64,000 nt of DNA, taken from the NCBI RefSeq assembly GCF_900129545.1, contig NZ_FQWB01000001.1, positions 930,001 to 994,000 of the forward strand, written 5' to 3'. The stretch comes from Flavobacterium fluvii (GTDB lineage: Bacteria; Bacteroidota; Bacteroidia; Flavobacteriales; Flavobacteriaceae). The notes under the pieces are model-generated. The model made no database searches, was not told where the DNA came from, and saw only the letters and a list, made by a program, of their open reading frames with translations. A program made the translations under genes and the position numbers. The first letter of the stretch is position 1. Every line of letters begins with the position of its first letter. This document shows positions 1-9,734 of the stretch, in pieces.

Positions 1-16
1 ATAACGAAAACGTTAT
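1..16. promoter_or_regulatory. Inverted repeat, possible operator
   Basis: ATAACG at 1-6 and CGTTAT at 11-16 are perfect inverted repeats around a 4-base AAAA spacer. The end of the second arm lies 43 bases before the start of the sugar transporter gene. A short symmetric site with CG at the inner edges would suit a dimeric regulator, for example a LacI-type one. The site touches the window edge, so its full extent is unknown. Chance occurrence in AT-rich DNA is possible. Confidence 0.3.
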
Positions 17-59
17 CATACGGTTTAATAATAATTTTGGGTATAATTAAAAACAAAAT

Positions 60-1382
60 ATGATGAACAATAAAATTTTAAGATGGTCACTCATTGCTTC
101 TTTCGCTGGATTTCTTTTTGGCTTCGATACAGTAGTGATCTCTGGAGCAGACAAAACCTTGCAGTTGTTATGGAATTCAAGTGATGTTTTCCACGGTTCC
201 GTGGTAATGGCAATGGCACTTTGGGGTACAGTTATAGGAGCAATTTTTGGTGGTTTTCCAACAAATAAATTAGGCCGAAAAAAGACCTTGTTGATTATAG
301 GTATTTTATTTTCTATTTCGGCTGCTGGTTCTGCCCTATCCAATGATCCGTATGTATTTGCTTTTTTCAGGTTTTTGGGAGGTTTGGGAATTGGAGCTTC
401 AACAATTGCGGCACCAGCTTATATATCTGAAATTGCACCTGCCAAGGATAGAGGCCGTTTGGTGGGATTGTATCAATTTAATATTGTGTTGGGAATTCTA
501 ATTGCATTTTTATCCAACTATCTTTTGAGTGATGTAGGGACAAATGCCTGGAGATGGATGCTGGGTGTTCAAGTTTTTCCTTCTGTAATTTATACGTTAA
601 TGGCATTTAGTATTCCCGAAAGCCCAAGATGGTTGTATTCAATGCTTAGAATTGAAGAAGCCAAACTTATTTTTGACAAAATTGGCTCTAAAGAAGATGT
701 CCAAAGTATTATGGATGATCTTGGCAATAACAGTAATGGTACTCCTTTGGATGAAAATGTTTTTATGAAAAAATACCGTTTTCAACTCATATTGGTTTTC
801 TTGATTGCCGCTTTTAATCAATTATCAGGAATTAATGCCTTTTTATATTACGCTCCCAGAATATTTGGTGAAGCAGGACTAGGTGCAAAAACAGCCTTGT
901 TGAGCAGTATTGGTATCGGTTTTATCAATTTAGTTTTTACATTGATTGGAGTATATCTTATTGACAGATTGGGAAGACGTAAATTAATGATTTTCGGTTC
1001 CATTGGTTATATATTCTCGCTTTCAATGGTGGCAGCTTCTTTTTACTTAAACTGGACTGGACTGGCAGTACCCGGGTTTTTATTCCTCTTTATTGCCTCT
1101 CACGCCATTGGACAAGGTGCTGTTATTTGGGTATTCATTTCTGAAATATTCCCCAACCATTTAAGGGCTTCTGGACAGTCCTTTGGCAGTTCTGTGCATT
1201 GGGTTTTGGCAGCTATTATCCCTTCGATGGTACCCATCCTTTTTACAAGTTTTGGCGTTGGAAACGTGTTTGCCTTTTTTGCCTTTATGATGGTTTTCCA
1301 ATTGTTGTTCGTCATTTTTATGATGCCGGAAACCAAAGGGATTTCATTGGAAGATGTTAGTAAAGGATTAATTAATAAATAA
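60..1382 (+). CDS. MFS sugar porter family transporter (likely fructose or fructo-oligosaccharide uptake)
   Basis: This 440-residue inner-membrane protein is a proton-coupled sugar porter of the major facilitator superfamily. The family marks are all present: GRKK after the second helix (residues 72-75), PESPR at 186-190 before the central loop, QLSGIN at 254-259 with a following YY, DRLGRRK around 302-308, and PETKG at 423-427. About twelve hydrophobic segments can be read. Two ATG codons stand in tandem (60 and 63); the first is used here. The next gene, a GH32 fructan hydrolase, starts 5 bases after the stop, so the two are surely co-transcribed. With the fructokinase at the other end of the locus, the likely cargo is fructose released in the periplasm. 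The exact substrate is inference; the family call is firm. Confidence 0.93.
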   Translation: MMNNKILRWSLIASFAGFLFGFDTVVISGADKTLQLLWNSSDVFHGSVVMAMALWGTVIGAIFGGFPTNKLGRKKTLLIIGILFSISAAGSALSNDPYVFAFFRFLGGLGIGASTIAAPAYISEIAPAKDRGRLVGLYQFNIVLGILIAFLSNYLLSDVGTNAWRWMLGVQVFPSVIYTLMAFSIPESPRWLYSMLRIEEAKLIFDKIGSKEDVQSIMDDLGNNSNGTPLDENVFMKKYRFQLILVFLIAAFNQLSGINAFLYYAPRIFGEAGLGAKTALLSSIGIGFINLVFTLIGVYLIDRLGRRKLMIFGSIGYIFSLSMVAASFYLNWTGLAVPGFLFLFIASHAIGQGAVIWVFISEIFPNHLRASGQSFGSSVHWVLAAIIPSMVPILFTSFGVGNVFAFFAFMMVFQLLFVIFMMPETKGISLEDVSKGLINK

Positions 1383-1387
1383 GAATT

Positions 1388-2983
1388 ATGATGAATGCAG
1401 TAAAATTTGGAATTCTTAAAAAAACAGTTGTAATCTTAATACTGCTTACAATGAGTGGTTGTGGTTCCACTAAAACAACTAATGAGAAACTGTTAACCAA
1501 CGAAGAATTGTATAGACCCAATTTTCATTTCACCCCTAAAAGTGGATGGATGAATGACCCTAATGGGATGTTTTTCTACAAAGGTTTGTATCATTTGGGT
1601 TTTCAGTATTATCCAAATGACAATGTTTGGGGACCCATGCATTGGGGCCATGCGACAAGTAAAGACATGATTACTTGGAAGGAAGAAAAAATTGCTCTTT
1701 ACCCGGATGAGATGGGGTATATATTTTCAGGAAGTTCAGTGGTTGACGTGAATAATACCTCTGGATTTGGGAGTTTGAAAAATCCGCCAATTGTGGCAAT
1801 GTTTACGTATCACGATGCCGTAAAAGCAAAAACGGGAGCTATAGATTTTCAATCGCAAGCCATAGCTTATTCTTTGGACGAAGGAATGACTTGGACAAAA
1901 TACAAGAATAATCCAGTAATCAAGAATCCAAATCTCAAAGATTTCAGGGATCCGAAAATGACTTGGGATTCCATTCATAACCAATGGATAATGGTTTTGG
2001 CCGCCGATGTGGAAACACAAATATATCGTTCTTCCAATTTGATTGATTGGGAATTGGCTTCCGGTTTTGGCAAGAATCTTGGCGTTCATGGTGCCCCTTG
2101 GGAATGCCCGGATTTTTTCCCTATCAAGGTCGAAGATTCAAACGAAATGAAATGGGTGCTTTTGCAAAGTATTAATCCCGGAGGTCCAAATGGAGGATCG
2201 GCCACGCAATATTTTGTCGGTGATTTCGATGGAAAAACATTTTCAATTGGAGATACATTTACCCAAGACTTAAACAAATATGGAGCTTTGTGGGTTGATC
2301 ATGGAAGGGATAATTATGCAGGAGTCACTTGGTCTAATGTACCAGATGCCGATGGTCGAAAATTGTTTATAGGATGGATGTCCAATTGGCAATATGCCGA
2401 TAAAGTTCCAACAAAGAATTGGAAGGGAAGCACTACCATCCCTAGAGAATTGAAGCTGATAAATGTGGATGGTCATTATCGAATTGTTTCTCAACCGGTA
2501 AAGGAATTGGATAAATACATTTCAAAAACCATAAAAAAGGAGCTTCTTTCCATTGATAAAACAACCGTAATTGTTGACAAATCAACTGCAGATATAGCCA
2601 GATTGGACATTCGTTTTACGATGAATGGTTTAAAGGAGGACAAGTATGATTTCATCCTTTCCAATGCAGCAAACAATGCCGTCCATTTTGGAATCAATAA
2701 AAAAGAGAAGTTTTTTTATATAGACAGGAAAAATGCAAGTCAAACCACTTTCTCGGACGTATTTGCCAATAAAATTTCAACGGCACCCATTACATCCGAT
2801 TTTATTTCCATGGAAGTGAGAATCTTGATCGACAAAACCTCGATAGAAGTGTTTTATGACAACGGAAAAACGGTGATGACTGAAATATACTTTTCAGACA
2901 AACCAATGGAGTCTTTTTCAATAGCGAAATCAAACTCCAATTTTGAACTTAAAAATGTAATCATAAACCAACTAAACAATTAA
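1388..2983 (+). CDS. GH32 fructan hydrolase, lipoprotein (exo-levanase/inulinase type)
   Basis: The 531-residue product hydrolyses beta-fructosidic bonds in levan, inulin or fructo-oligosaccharides. The N-terminus has a positively charged start, a hydrophobic stretch and a lipobox MSGC, so Cys25 should be lipidated and the enzyme anchored in the envelope. The GH32 triad is visible: WMNDPNG at 54-60 with nucleophile Asp57, RDP at 187-189 with the stabilising Asp188, and WECP at 238-241 with acid/base Glu239. The five-blade propeller is followed by the usual C-terminal beta-sandwich (about 385-531). The length suits exo-acting enzymes. It is the only GH32 in the window, so an endo-levanase is either encoded to the left or missing. 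It lies directly between the transporter and the SusC gene. Confidence 0.95.
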   Translation: MMNAVKFGILKKTVVILILLTMSGCGSTKTTNEKLLTNEELYRPNFHFTPKSGWMNDPNGMFFYKGLYHLGFQYYPNDNVWGPMHWGHATSKDMITWKEEKIALYPDEMGYIFSGSSVVDVNNTSGFGSLKNPPIVAMFTYHDAVKAKTGAIDFQSQAIAYSLDEGMTWTKYKNNPVIKNPNLKDFRDPKMTWDSIHNQWIMVLAADVETQIYRSSNLIDWELASGFGKNLGVHGAPWECPDFFPIKVEDSNEMKWVLLQSINPGGPNGGSATQYFVGDFDGKTFSIGDTFTQDLNKYGALWVDHGRDNYAGVTWSNVPDADGRKLFIGWMSNWQYADKVPTKNWKGSTTIPRELKLINVDGHYRIVSQPVKELDKYISKTIKKELLSIDKTTVIVDKSTADIARLDIRFTMNGLKEDKYDFILSNAANNAVHFGINKKEKFFYIDRKNASQTTFSDVFANKISTAPITSDFISMEVRILIDKTSIEVFYDNGKTVMTEIYFSDKPMESFSIAKSNSNFELKNVIINQLNN

Positions 2984-3052
2984 AAATAGATGTGAAAAAC
3001 CAAATTAAAAAATGAATGCAAATTTATAAACTAACAACTAAACTATAAACGT

Positions 3053-6000
3053 ATGAAAATTAAGTATTTTAAAAACAAGAAAAACATATTGACAATGTGT
3101 TTGTTTTTCTTGGTGTTTATTGCTTCAGGGCAACAAAGACAAATTAACGGTTCTGTCTTGGCAGACGATGGTCAGCCCTTGCCAGGAGCCAATATTATAG
3201 TGGAAAATTCAAATAACGGAACCACTACAGACTTGGATGGTAAATTTAAACTTTCTGTTGATGAAGGGGCAACTTTGCTAGTTTCCTACATTGGTTATGT
3301 TGATGCGAAAATAAAGGTAACTTCAAAACTTACTTATGGCATCAAATTGCAATCCAGTTCAAATACGCTTTCCGAAGTGATTGTTATTGGATACTCCAAA
3401 GAAAAGAAATCAGATATAGCAGGCGCTATTTCAGTTGTTAAAATGGCTGATATTGCCCAGGAAACTAGCCCCAATATTTTAAGCAACTTACAAGGTAGAG
3501 TAGCCGGTTTGCAAATCAATTCTGGAGGTACGCCCGGGGGAAATGATACCCAAATATTAATTAGGGGATTAACAACGGTAACCAGTGGATCGGCTCCGCT
3601 ATGGGTAATCGACGGGGTTCAAACTACAAGTTCCTCTTCGTTGAATCCTGAAGAAATCGAATCCATTCAAGTTTTGAAAGACGGAGCTTCAGCAGCAATT
3701 TATGGAACTTCCGCAGCTAATGGGGTAATTGTTGTTACCACAAAAAAAGGTAAAAATGGAGTTTCTGAATTTACTTTCAAATCCGAAACAACCGTGAATA
3801 TGCTAAGAGATAAAATTAGCTTGCTTAATTCACAACAATGGGCGGATGTGGAATATCAAGCCCAGCTTGGAGCTGGAATTGCGACACCTACCCATCCTGT
3901 TTTAATTAATAATGGTTCTGGTTTTACAATACCTCAATATTTAGATCCGAATGGTTTGCAAACCGCAGCCAATACGAATTGGGTAAATGAAATTACAAAC
4001 AATACATTTTCCAGCAACACCGATTTTGGGTACAGAAAAGGAACAGAAAACCTCAGTTTATATACCCAATTGAGCTATTCGGAAGACAATGGTATCCAGA
4101 GATATACGAGCTACGACAGATTTAATGCAAGAATAAATGCGTCTTATAAACTTTTTAAAGACAGACTAACCATTGGCGAAAATTTCTTGTACTCTAAATT
4201 CAATGAGGTAAAAGCAAATGAATTTGAAAACGCCATTCTTCAAAATCCAATGCTTCCCGTATATTCTAATTTGGGAGATTACGCCACCATAATAACCGGT
4301 GGTATGCAAGACAAGCCAAACTCCGTGGCCAATTTATGGAGCAATAGAAAAAATGAACAAAAGTATCAACGATTTTTGGGTAATGCCTATTTAGACTTTA
4401 AAATTATTGAAGGCTTGGTATTCAACACGACTTTAAATTTTGATAAAGGTACCTATAGATTTAACACGGCAACTCAGGCTTTTTCTGCAAATGGTGTAAT
4501 TCCATCTGTATTTAACAACATTACAACCGATGATGTGGACAATGATTATTTGGCCACCATTTTTACCAATACTTTAAAATATGACAAAACTTTTGGAAAA
4601 CATAGATTGTCATTATTGGGAGGTATAGAAAATGCCGCAAGAGAAGAAAACTTTCACAACAACCAAATCAATGGAGTTGATATTACTGACCCGTCAGGTT
4701 ACGTGATTAATGCCAATGCGCAATACAAAACATTAGTGGGAAAAGTGGAAACGTTCAAGATTTCACAATTTGGGTCCGTTAAATATGTTTTTGACGAGCG
4801 ATACATCCTTTCGGGAACCGTTAGAAGAGACGGATCCTCCCGTTTCGGTGAAAACAACAAATACGGTATTTTTCCATCTGCATCCTTGGCTTGGAATGCA
4901 AAAAACGAGAAATTTTTAACAAACAACAAGTACGTTTCCAATTTCAAATTAAGAGCTTCTTGGGGTGTAAATGGAAATGACCAAATTGCAGATTACGCTT
5001 ACTTATCCAGTTTTGTAGATAATACTGTTGGCAATGTGGTCGAGTTTTCAGATTACAACATAGATGGAACAGGTATAGGAACAGCGAGTGGAGTTTTGCA
5101 ATCTCGCCAGGCAAATCCTGATCTTAAATGGGAGTCAACGGAACAATACAATGTAGGGTTTGATCTAGGTTTTTTTAACGAAAGACTTTCACTGCAAACC
5201 GATTTCTACATCAAAACCACCAATGACCTAATCTTGAGACCTATTGCCCTATCCATAAATGGGGAAAGTCAACCACCATTGATTAACGCTGGTTCAGTTA
5301 GCAATAAAGGTTTTGAAGCGGTGTTGAGTTACAAAAGTAATCCTGCAAAGGATTTTAAATATGGCGTTGATTTGAATTTCTCAACCTATGAAAACAACGT
5401 GGAAAGTTTAGATACTGATTCCAATTTTTTACTTAATGGGGTTTCAATAACCAGAAAAGGGTCGCCAATTGCTTCTTTTTATGGATTAATTGCTGATGGT
5501 CTTTTTAGAACTCCCGAAGAAGTTGCCGTTCACGCCAATCAACCCGGAAAAGCATTGGGAAGAATTAGATACAGAGACGTGAATCTTGATGGAAAAATAG
5601 ACCAGTTTGACAGAACAATCATTGGTAATCCACATCCCGATTTCATTTATGGAATAAACTTGAACTCTTCCTATAAAGGATTTGATTTAACCCTGTTTTT
5701 TGATGGAAAACAAGGAAATGATTTGTATAATGCGCAACGTGCCATTGGTGATTTCGATTATTTTAGTTTTAATCATGGTACAAATACCCTTGATGCCTGG
5801 ACACCGAGTAAGGCTAATTCTAATATTCCGGCATTATCTACCCTAAATAGCAACAATGAACTGCAACCATCAAGTTACTATGTTGAAGACGGTTCCTATA
5901 TAAGACTGAAAACCATAACTGTAGGTTATAATTTTGACAATGCCCTTTCTGAAAAACTTGGAATGAATAAATTAAGATTGTATGTGGTAGGGCAAAATTT

Positions 6001-6130
6001 GTTTACGCTAACTTCTTTTACAGGTTTTGATTATGAGGTATCCGGTTTAAGTGCTGGAGGAATTGGTGTGGCAGGTTATGGAATTCCCCACTCAAAATCA
6101 ATCACTTTTGGAATTAATGCAAATTTTTAA
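3053..6130 (+). CDS. SusC/RagA family TonB-dependent outer-membrane transporter (fructan locus)
   Basis: This 1025-residue protein forms the energised outer-membrane channel that takes up oligosaccharides together with its SusD lid. After a signal peptide ending near SGQ there is a carboxypeptidase-like regulatory domain (about 30-105, with GSVLADDGQPLPGANI and a DLDGKF turn). A TonB-box-like segment (SEVIVIGY) follows, then the plug domain with the QGRVAGLQI and LIRG signatures, then a large beta-barrel ending in an aromatic residue (NANF). There is no N-terminal STN domain, so it is a plain transporter and not a signal transducer. The SusD gene follows 10 bases after the stop. Neighbours (GH32, transporter, fructokinase) suggest that the cargo is fructan oligomers. 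Confidence 0.95.
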   Translation: MKIKYFKNKKNILTMCLFFLVFIASGQQRQINGSVLADDGQPLPGANIIVENSNNGTTTDLDGKFKLSVDEGATLLVSYIGYVDAKIKVTSKLTYGIKLQSSSNTLSEVIVIGYSKEKKSDIAGAISVVKMADIAQETSPNILSNLQGRVAGLQINSGGTPGGNDTQILIRGLTTVTSGSAPLWVIDGVQTTSSSSLNPEEIESIQVLKDGASAAIYGTSAANGVIVVTTKKGKNGVSEFTFKSETTVNMLRDKISLLNSQQWADVEYQAQLGAGIATPTHPVLINNGSGFTIPQYLDPNGLQTAANTNWVNEITNNTFSSNTDFGYRKGTENLSLYTQLSYSEDNGIQRYTSYDRFNARINASYKLFKDRLTIGENFLYSKFNEVKANEFENAILQNPMLPVYSNLGDYATIITGGMQDKPNSVANLWSNRKNEQKYQRFLGNAYLDFKIIEGLVFNTTLNFDKGTYRFNTATQAFSANGVIPSVFNNITTDDVDNDYLATIFTNTLKYDKTFGKHRLSLLGGIENAAREENFHNNQINGVDITDPSGYVINANAQYKTLVGKVETFKISQFGSVKYVFDERYILSGTVRRDGSSRFGENNKYGIFPSASLAWNAKNEKFLTNNKYVSNFKLRASWGVNGNDQIADYAYLSSFVDNTVGNVVEFSDYNIDGTGIGTASGVLQSRQANPDLKWESTEQYNVGFDLGFFNERLSLQTDFYIKTTNDLILRPIALSINGESQPPLINAGSVSNKGFEAVLSYKSNPAKDFKYGVDLNFSTYENNVESLDTDSNFLLNGVSITRKGSPIASFYGLIADGLFRTPEEVAVHANQPGKALGRIRYRDVNLDGKIDQFDRTIIGNPHPDFIYGINLNSSYKGFDLTLFFDGKQGNDLYNAQRAIGDFDYFSFNHGTNTLDAWTPSKANSNIPALSTLNSNNELQPSSYYVEDGSYIRLKTITVGYNFDNALSEKLGMNKLRLYVVGQNLFTLTSFTGFDYEVSGLSAGGIGVAGYGIPHSKSITFGINANF

Positions 6131-6140
6131 AATTTTAATT

Positions 6141-7847
6141 ATGAAAACAAAATTTAAAATAATATTTACTTTAATGATAAGCATGCAACTGCTTTCTTGT
6201 GTAAATGACGGCGATTTGGATGTAAAGGAAAATTATGTTTTATCAGCAGACAATATTGACCCTGAGCAATTGGTAATAGCGGCCTATAGCGCACTTGATT
6301 ATCGTTACAATACAGGTGATTTTAGAGACTTATGGCCTTTTGATCATGCGCCATCCAATTGGGCAACCAGTGACATACGTTGTGGAGATGCCTACAAAGG
6401 TGGTGGTGGAACTGGTGATAATCCTGGAGGAGGAATGCATCAACTGGAAACGCACGATTTATTCCCTTCAAGTGAAAACGCCTACAATGTTTGGAGAGCG
6501 ATCTATTTCGGAATCAAAAGGGTGGATTCGGCTTTAAGGACTATTAATACAATTGATGAAGCCAAATTTCCCAACAAGAAAGAAAGAATTGGAGAATTGA
6601 AAGTTATAAGAGCCCATTTTTATTTTGAAGCCATTAAAAATTTTGGATCCATAGTTTGGTATGATGAAAACACTCCGGCAGCAGAAATCAACAAGATACC
6701 GAATTCTTTTGATTTTAACTTCATGTGGTCTAAAGTCGAAGGTGATTTAAACGATGCAATTGCTCTTTTGCCTGATACGCAAACAGAGCTGGGTAGAGTA
6801 AGCAAAGAGGTAGCTTATGCTTATTTATGTAAAGCGCAGGTCTTTCAAAAAAAATGGCCCGAGGCGATTGTAAGTGCAAACTATGTTATTAATTCTGGAA
6901 AATATGGATTGGTAACCGATATCGAAAAACTATACTCAATCCCGGGTTACGGAAATCGTGAAAATATATTTGCAGTTCAATATTCCATCAACGACGGCTC
7001 CCAATATGGAAATCTAAATTTCGGGAATTTGTTAAATGCACCTGATAGTCCAGGTGATGATACCAAAAATCCTTATTTAAATGGAGATGATTTTGACAAA
7101 GCTTCTCAAAACTTGGTAAACGCTTTTAAAGTTGGCGCAGATGGTCTTCCGCTATTTGACAGTTATAATAATGCCAATGTTACCCCTACAGACTTAGTGG
7201 ATCCAAGATTGGATCACGAAATTGGAAGAACAGGAATTACTTGGAAAGATTGGGCAGCAAGACCACAACAACCGGACTGGAATAGAGATCCTGCAACTTA
7301 TGGTTCTTTCTTGGTTAAGAAAAATGTAATTTCTCCAAATTCAAACGGTTTGGCTTCAAATCCAACAGGATTCCCGTGGGCACTGGGCAATTTAGACTTT
7401 CCAATTATCAAATACAGTGATTTATTGTTGTGGAAAGCTGAAGCATTGATTGAATCTGGAACAAATGTTTCTGCAGGTGTTGCCTTGATTAATGAAATTA
7501 GAAACAGGGCTAAAAATTCACCTTATGTGAAAGATTTCAACAACCCCTCTCAAAATGCAGCCAATTATTTAATCAATCCATATCCTTTGAGTTTGTCGCA
7601 GGATGCCGCAAGAAAAGCACTTAGAATGGAACGCAGATTAGAGTTGGCAAATGAAGGACACGGCTTTTATGATCTGGTAAGATGGGGCATTGCTGAATCC
7701 TATGTCAATAACTACATCCAGGTTGAAAAAACACGTCGTACCTATTTACAAAGTGCTTCATTACAATCCCACGAGCAATATTTACCAATCCCACAAATTG
7801 AAATTGATGCAAGTTCAGGCGTGTATAAACAAAGAATTGGATACTAA
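6141..7847 (+). CDS. SusD/RagB family surface glycan-binding lipoprotein (fructan locus)
   Basis: The product (568 residues from this start) is the lid and glycan-binding partner of the SusC transporter just upstream. The start at 6141 gives a lipoprotein signal (MKTKFKI... LLSC) with lipid Cys at about residue 19. An earlier in-frame start at 6051 would lie inside the SusC gene and bury the signal, so it was rejected. The body shows the TPR-like helical fold of SusD: the N-terminal stretch around NVWRAIYFGIKRVDSAL, and the C-terminal family block with ALRMERRLELANEGHGFYDL followed by VRWG. The length is normal. Substrate is inferred from the locus. Confidence 0.94.
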   Translation: MKTKFKIIFTLMISMQLLSCVNDGDLDVKENYVLSADNIDPEQLVIAAYSALDYRYNTGDFRDLWPFDHAPSNWATSDIRCGDAYKGGGGTGDNPGGGMHQLETHDLFPSSENAYNVWRAIYFGIKRVDSALRTINTIDEAKFPNKKERIGELKVIRAHFYFEAIKNFGSIVWYDENTPAAEINKIPNSFDFNFMWSKVEGDLNDAIALLPDTQTELGRVSKEVAYAYLCKAQVFQKKWPEAIVSANYVINSGKYGLVTDIEKLYSIPGYGNRENIFAVQYSINDGSQYGNLNFGNLLNAPDSPGDDTKNPYLNGDDFDKASQNLVNAFKVGADGLPLFDSYNNANVTPTDLVDPRLDHEIGRTGITWKDWAARPQQPDWNRDPATYGSFLVKKNVISPNSNGLASNPTGFPWALGNLDFPIIKYSDLLLWKAEALIESGTNVSAGVALINEIRNRAKNSPYVKDFNNPSQNAANYLINPYPLSLSQDAARKALRMERRLELANEGHGFYDLVRWGIAESYVNNYIQVEKTRRTYLQSASLQSHEQYLPIPQIEIDASSGVYKQRIGY

Positions 7848-7875
7848 TTAAAAAACTAACCAAATATTAAAAAAT

Positions 7876-9714
7876 ATGAAAACAATCCAAAACCAACGAT
7901 CTATTTATAAATTGGCATTAGCCTTTATGATGCTCATTTTTGCTGTAATCTCTTGTTCAAAAGACGATAATTTTTCGGATAATGTTCCCGATTATACAGA
8001 GTCTATCATTCAATCTTTTAAAGTAGGCACCAAGTATGCAGACATAAATCATACTATCGGAACTATTACCATGACATTGCCTTCGGGAACTGATTTAAAA
8101 AATGTCAAGCCTGAAATAAGACTTCCAGAATCAGCCTCGGTAACTCCAGCCTCAGGATCGACTATAGATTTTAGTAATGGTCCAGTAACTTTTGAAGTAG
8201 TTTCCACAAATGGAGCACATAGAACCTACACTGCTAGTATTGGAGCTTATGGTGATCCCAAAATATTATCCTTTTCTATTGCTGGAAAAGCAGGTGTTAT
8301 TAATGAAACTAACAATACTATTGCAGTTGAGATAGGAAGTCAAGATGGTAATTTAAATAATCTTGCTCCCTCATTTGTAATTGCTGGTGGAACCACTGTA
8401 GATGTTGCTTCTGGAGTTGCCAGAAATTTTACTGCTCCAGTAGTATATACTGTTTTATCAAACAATGGATACACCGCTAAACAGTATACAGTAACGGTTA
8501 CACAAATACAAGCCCCTAGAATCGACTCATTTGTAATTAATGGAACTGTTGGTATTATTGATAATGCGGTAAATTCAATTGTGGTTATTTTGCCGTCGGG
8601 GACTAACCTATCCAGTTTAGCGCCGGTAATTACAATGCCTGCAGATCAAACGGTAACGCCTGCTTCTGGCCTTGCACAAAACTTTAGTACCGGTAAAGTA
8701 ACCTATACCGTTAAAAACAAAGAAAACCTAACAAAAGTATATGACGTAACTGTTTCGTCCATAGCTCCTACAAAATATGCTTTTTTAGGATTGGAAAATG
8801 ATGTTAATTCTTTAGTTGACGATGATGCAAAAGCTGCAGCAACTTGGATGCAAACTACCTACGGTGCAAATTTTAAATACATCAAAATTGCAGATATTTC
8901 AGCACAAAATATAGGAGATGTCAAGGTTGCCATGTTGTATTACCTTACTCCTTCAGAAAATCAAAATTTTTCAGCATCACCAACAGATGTTTCAACAATG
9001 TTGCCTGCGGCATTAAGAGCCGGTGCTTCCCAAGCCAATGTTCTTAAATCTTGGGTAAAAGGTGGTGGTGATATGCTAATTGCTGGTGACCCAAGTCCAT
9101 TCGTCTTTTCTTTAGGCAGGGTTCCTGCAAATTTTGGAGCAGCAAGAGCCCCTGGAAATTATGTGTTTTCCGAATTTGGTTGTGCCGGTGTGTCAGGATG
9201 TTATGATACAGGCAAGGATCCGAGTGATGTTTGGGGATTGGGAATGAGAGATGCAAACAATTCTGGAAACAGACGTACTCATGCAATTTTTAATGGTTTG
9301 ACTTTTGACGGAGGAGCTGGAAATGAATACTTGCCATTGCAAAATAGCGCCAACAGGGAAGTTAGATTAATTTGGTGGCAACACTTTGATAATATTCTTA
9401 ACCCAAGCTGTTGTGGTTCGGATGCAGCAGTCAAATTTGAAAAAACCTTGACAGCCGTTAAATTCGGAACGCTAAGACATATTGGAGATGCTTTTGGATA
9501 TGGTGCTGTTGAATTCAAAAGAACTGACTTGACAAATGATGCCTCGTTTGACTCTCAAATACCTAAAGATTTCAAAGGACACATATTCACCATTTCAAAT
9601 ACTATCGTGGGTTACGAGTGGAATTCTAACGGCACCGTAAATGCTTATCAAAATAATATAAAAGTTTTCACGAAAAATATTATTGATTACTTATACAGCA
9701 TTAACAACGATTAA
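7876..9714 (+). CDS. Surface lipoprotein with three DUF5018-like repeats and a DUF4960-like C-terminal domain (SusE position)
   Basis: The 612-residue lipoprotein (lipid Cys27 in VISCSKDD) is probably a surface glycan-binding protein. Three immunoglobulin-like repeats of about 85 residues occupy roughly 41-125, 128-212 and 214-297. Each has a core like LPSGT-N-L-LAP and a TPASG turn, as in DUF5018. The C-terminal 300 residues start with a block (LVDDDAKAAATWMQTTYGA) that recurs in the next gene and resembles DUF4960. From memory, proteins of this type sit beside SusC/D in the levan locus of Bacteroides thetaiotaomicron; I could not check this. The gene starts 28 bases after SusD. Binding of fructan is inference; no catalytic motif was seen. 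Confidence 0.8.
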   Translation: MKTIQNQRSIYKLALAFMMLIFAVISCSKDDNFSDNVPDYTESIIQSFKVGTKYADINHTIGTITMTLPSGTDLKNVKPEIRLPESASVTPASGSTIDFSNGPVTFEVVSTNGAHRTYTASIGAYGDPKILSFSIAGKAGVINETNNTIAVEIGSQDGNLNNLAPSFVIAGGTTVDVASGVARNFTAPVVYTVLSNNGYTAKQYTVTVTQIQAPRIDSFVINGTVGIIDNAVNSIVVILPSGTNLSSLAPVITMPADQTVTPASGLAQNFSTGKVTYTVKNKENLTKVYDVTVSSIAPTKYAFLGLENDVNSLVDDDAKAAATWMQTTYGANFKYIKIADISAQNIGDVKVAMLYYLTPSENQNFSASPTDVSTMLPAALRAGASQANVLKSWVKGGGDMLIAGDPSPFVFSLGRVPANFGAARAPGNYVFSEFGCAGVSGCYDTGKDPSDVWGLGMRDANNSGNRRTHAIFNGLTFDGGAGNEYLPLQNSANREVRLIWWQHFDNILNPSCCGSDAAVKFEKTLTAVKFGTLRHIGDAFGYGAVEFKRTDLTNDASFDSQIPKDFKGHIFTISNTIVGYEWNSNGTVNAYQNNIKVFTKNIIDYLYSINND

Positions 9715-9734
9715 TTAATTTCAAAAATTGTAAT

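Noticed and set aside
6051..6140. Upstream extension of the fructan-locus SusD to a start at 6051
   Set aside because: It would overlap the SusC gene by 80 bases and place 30 residues before a perfect lipoprotein signal that starts at 6141.
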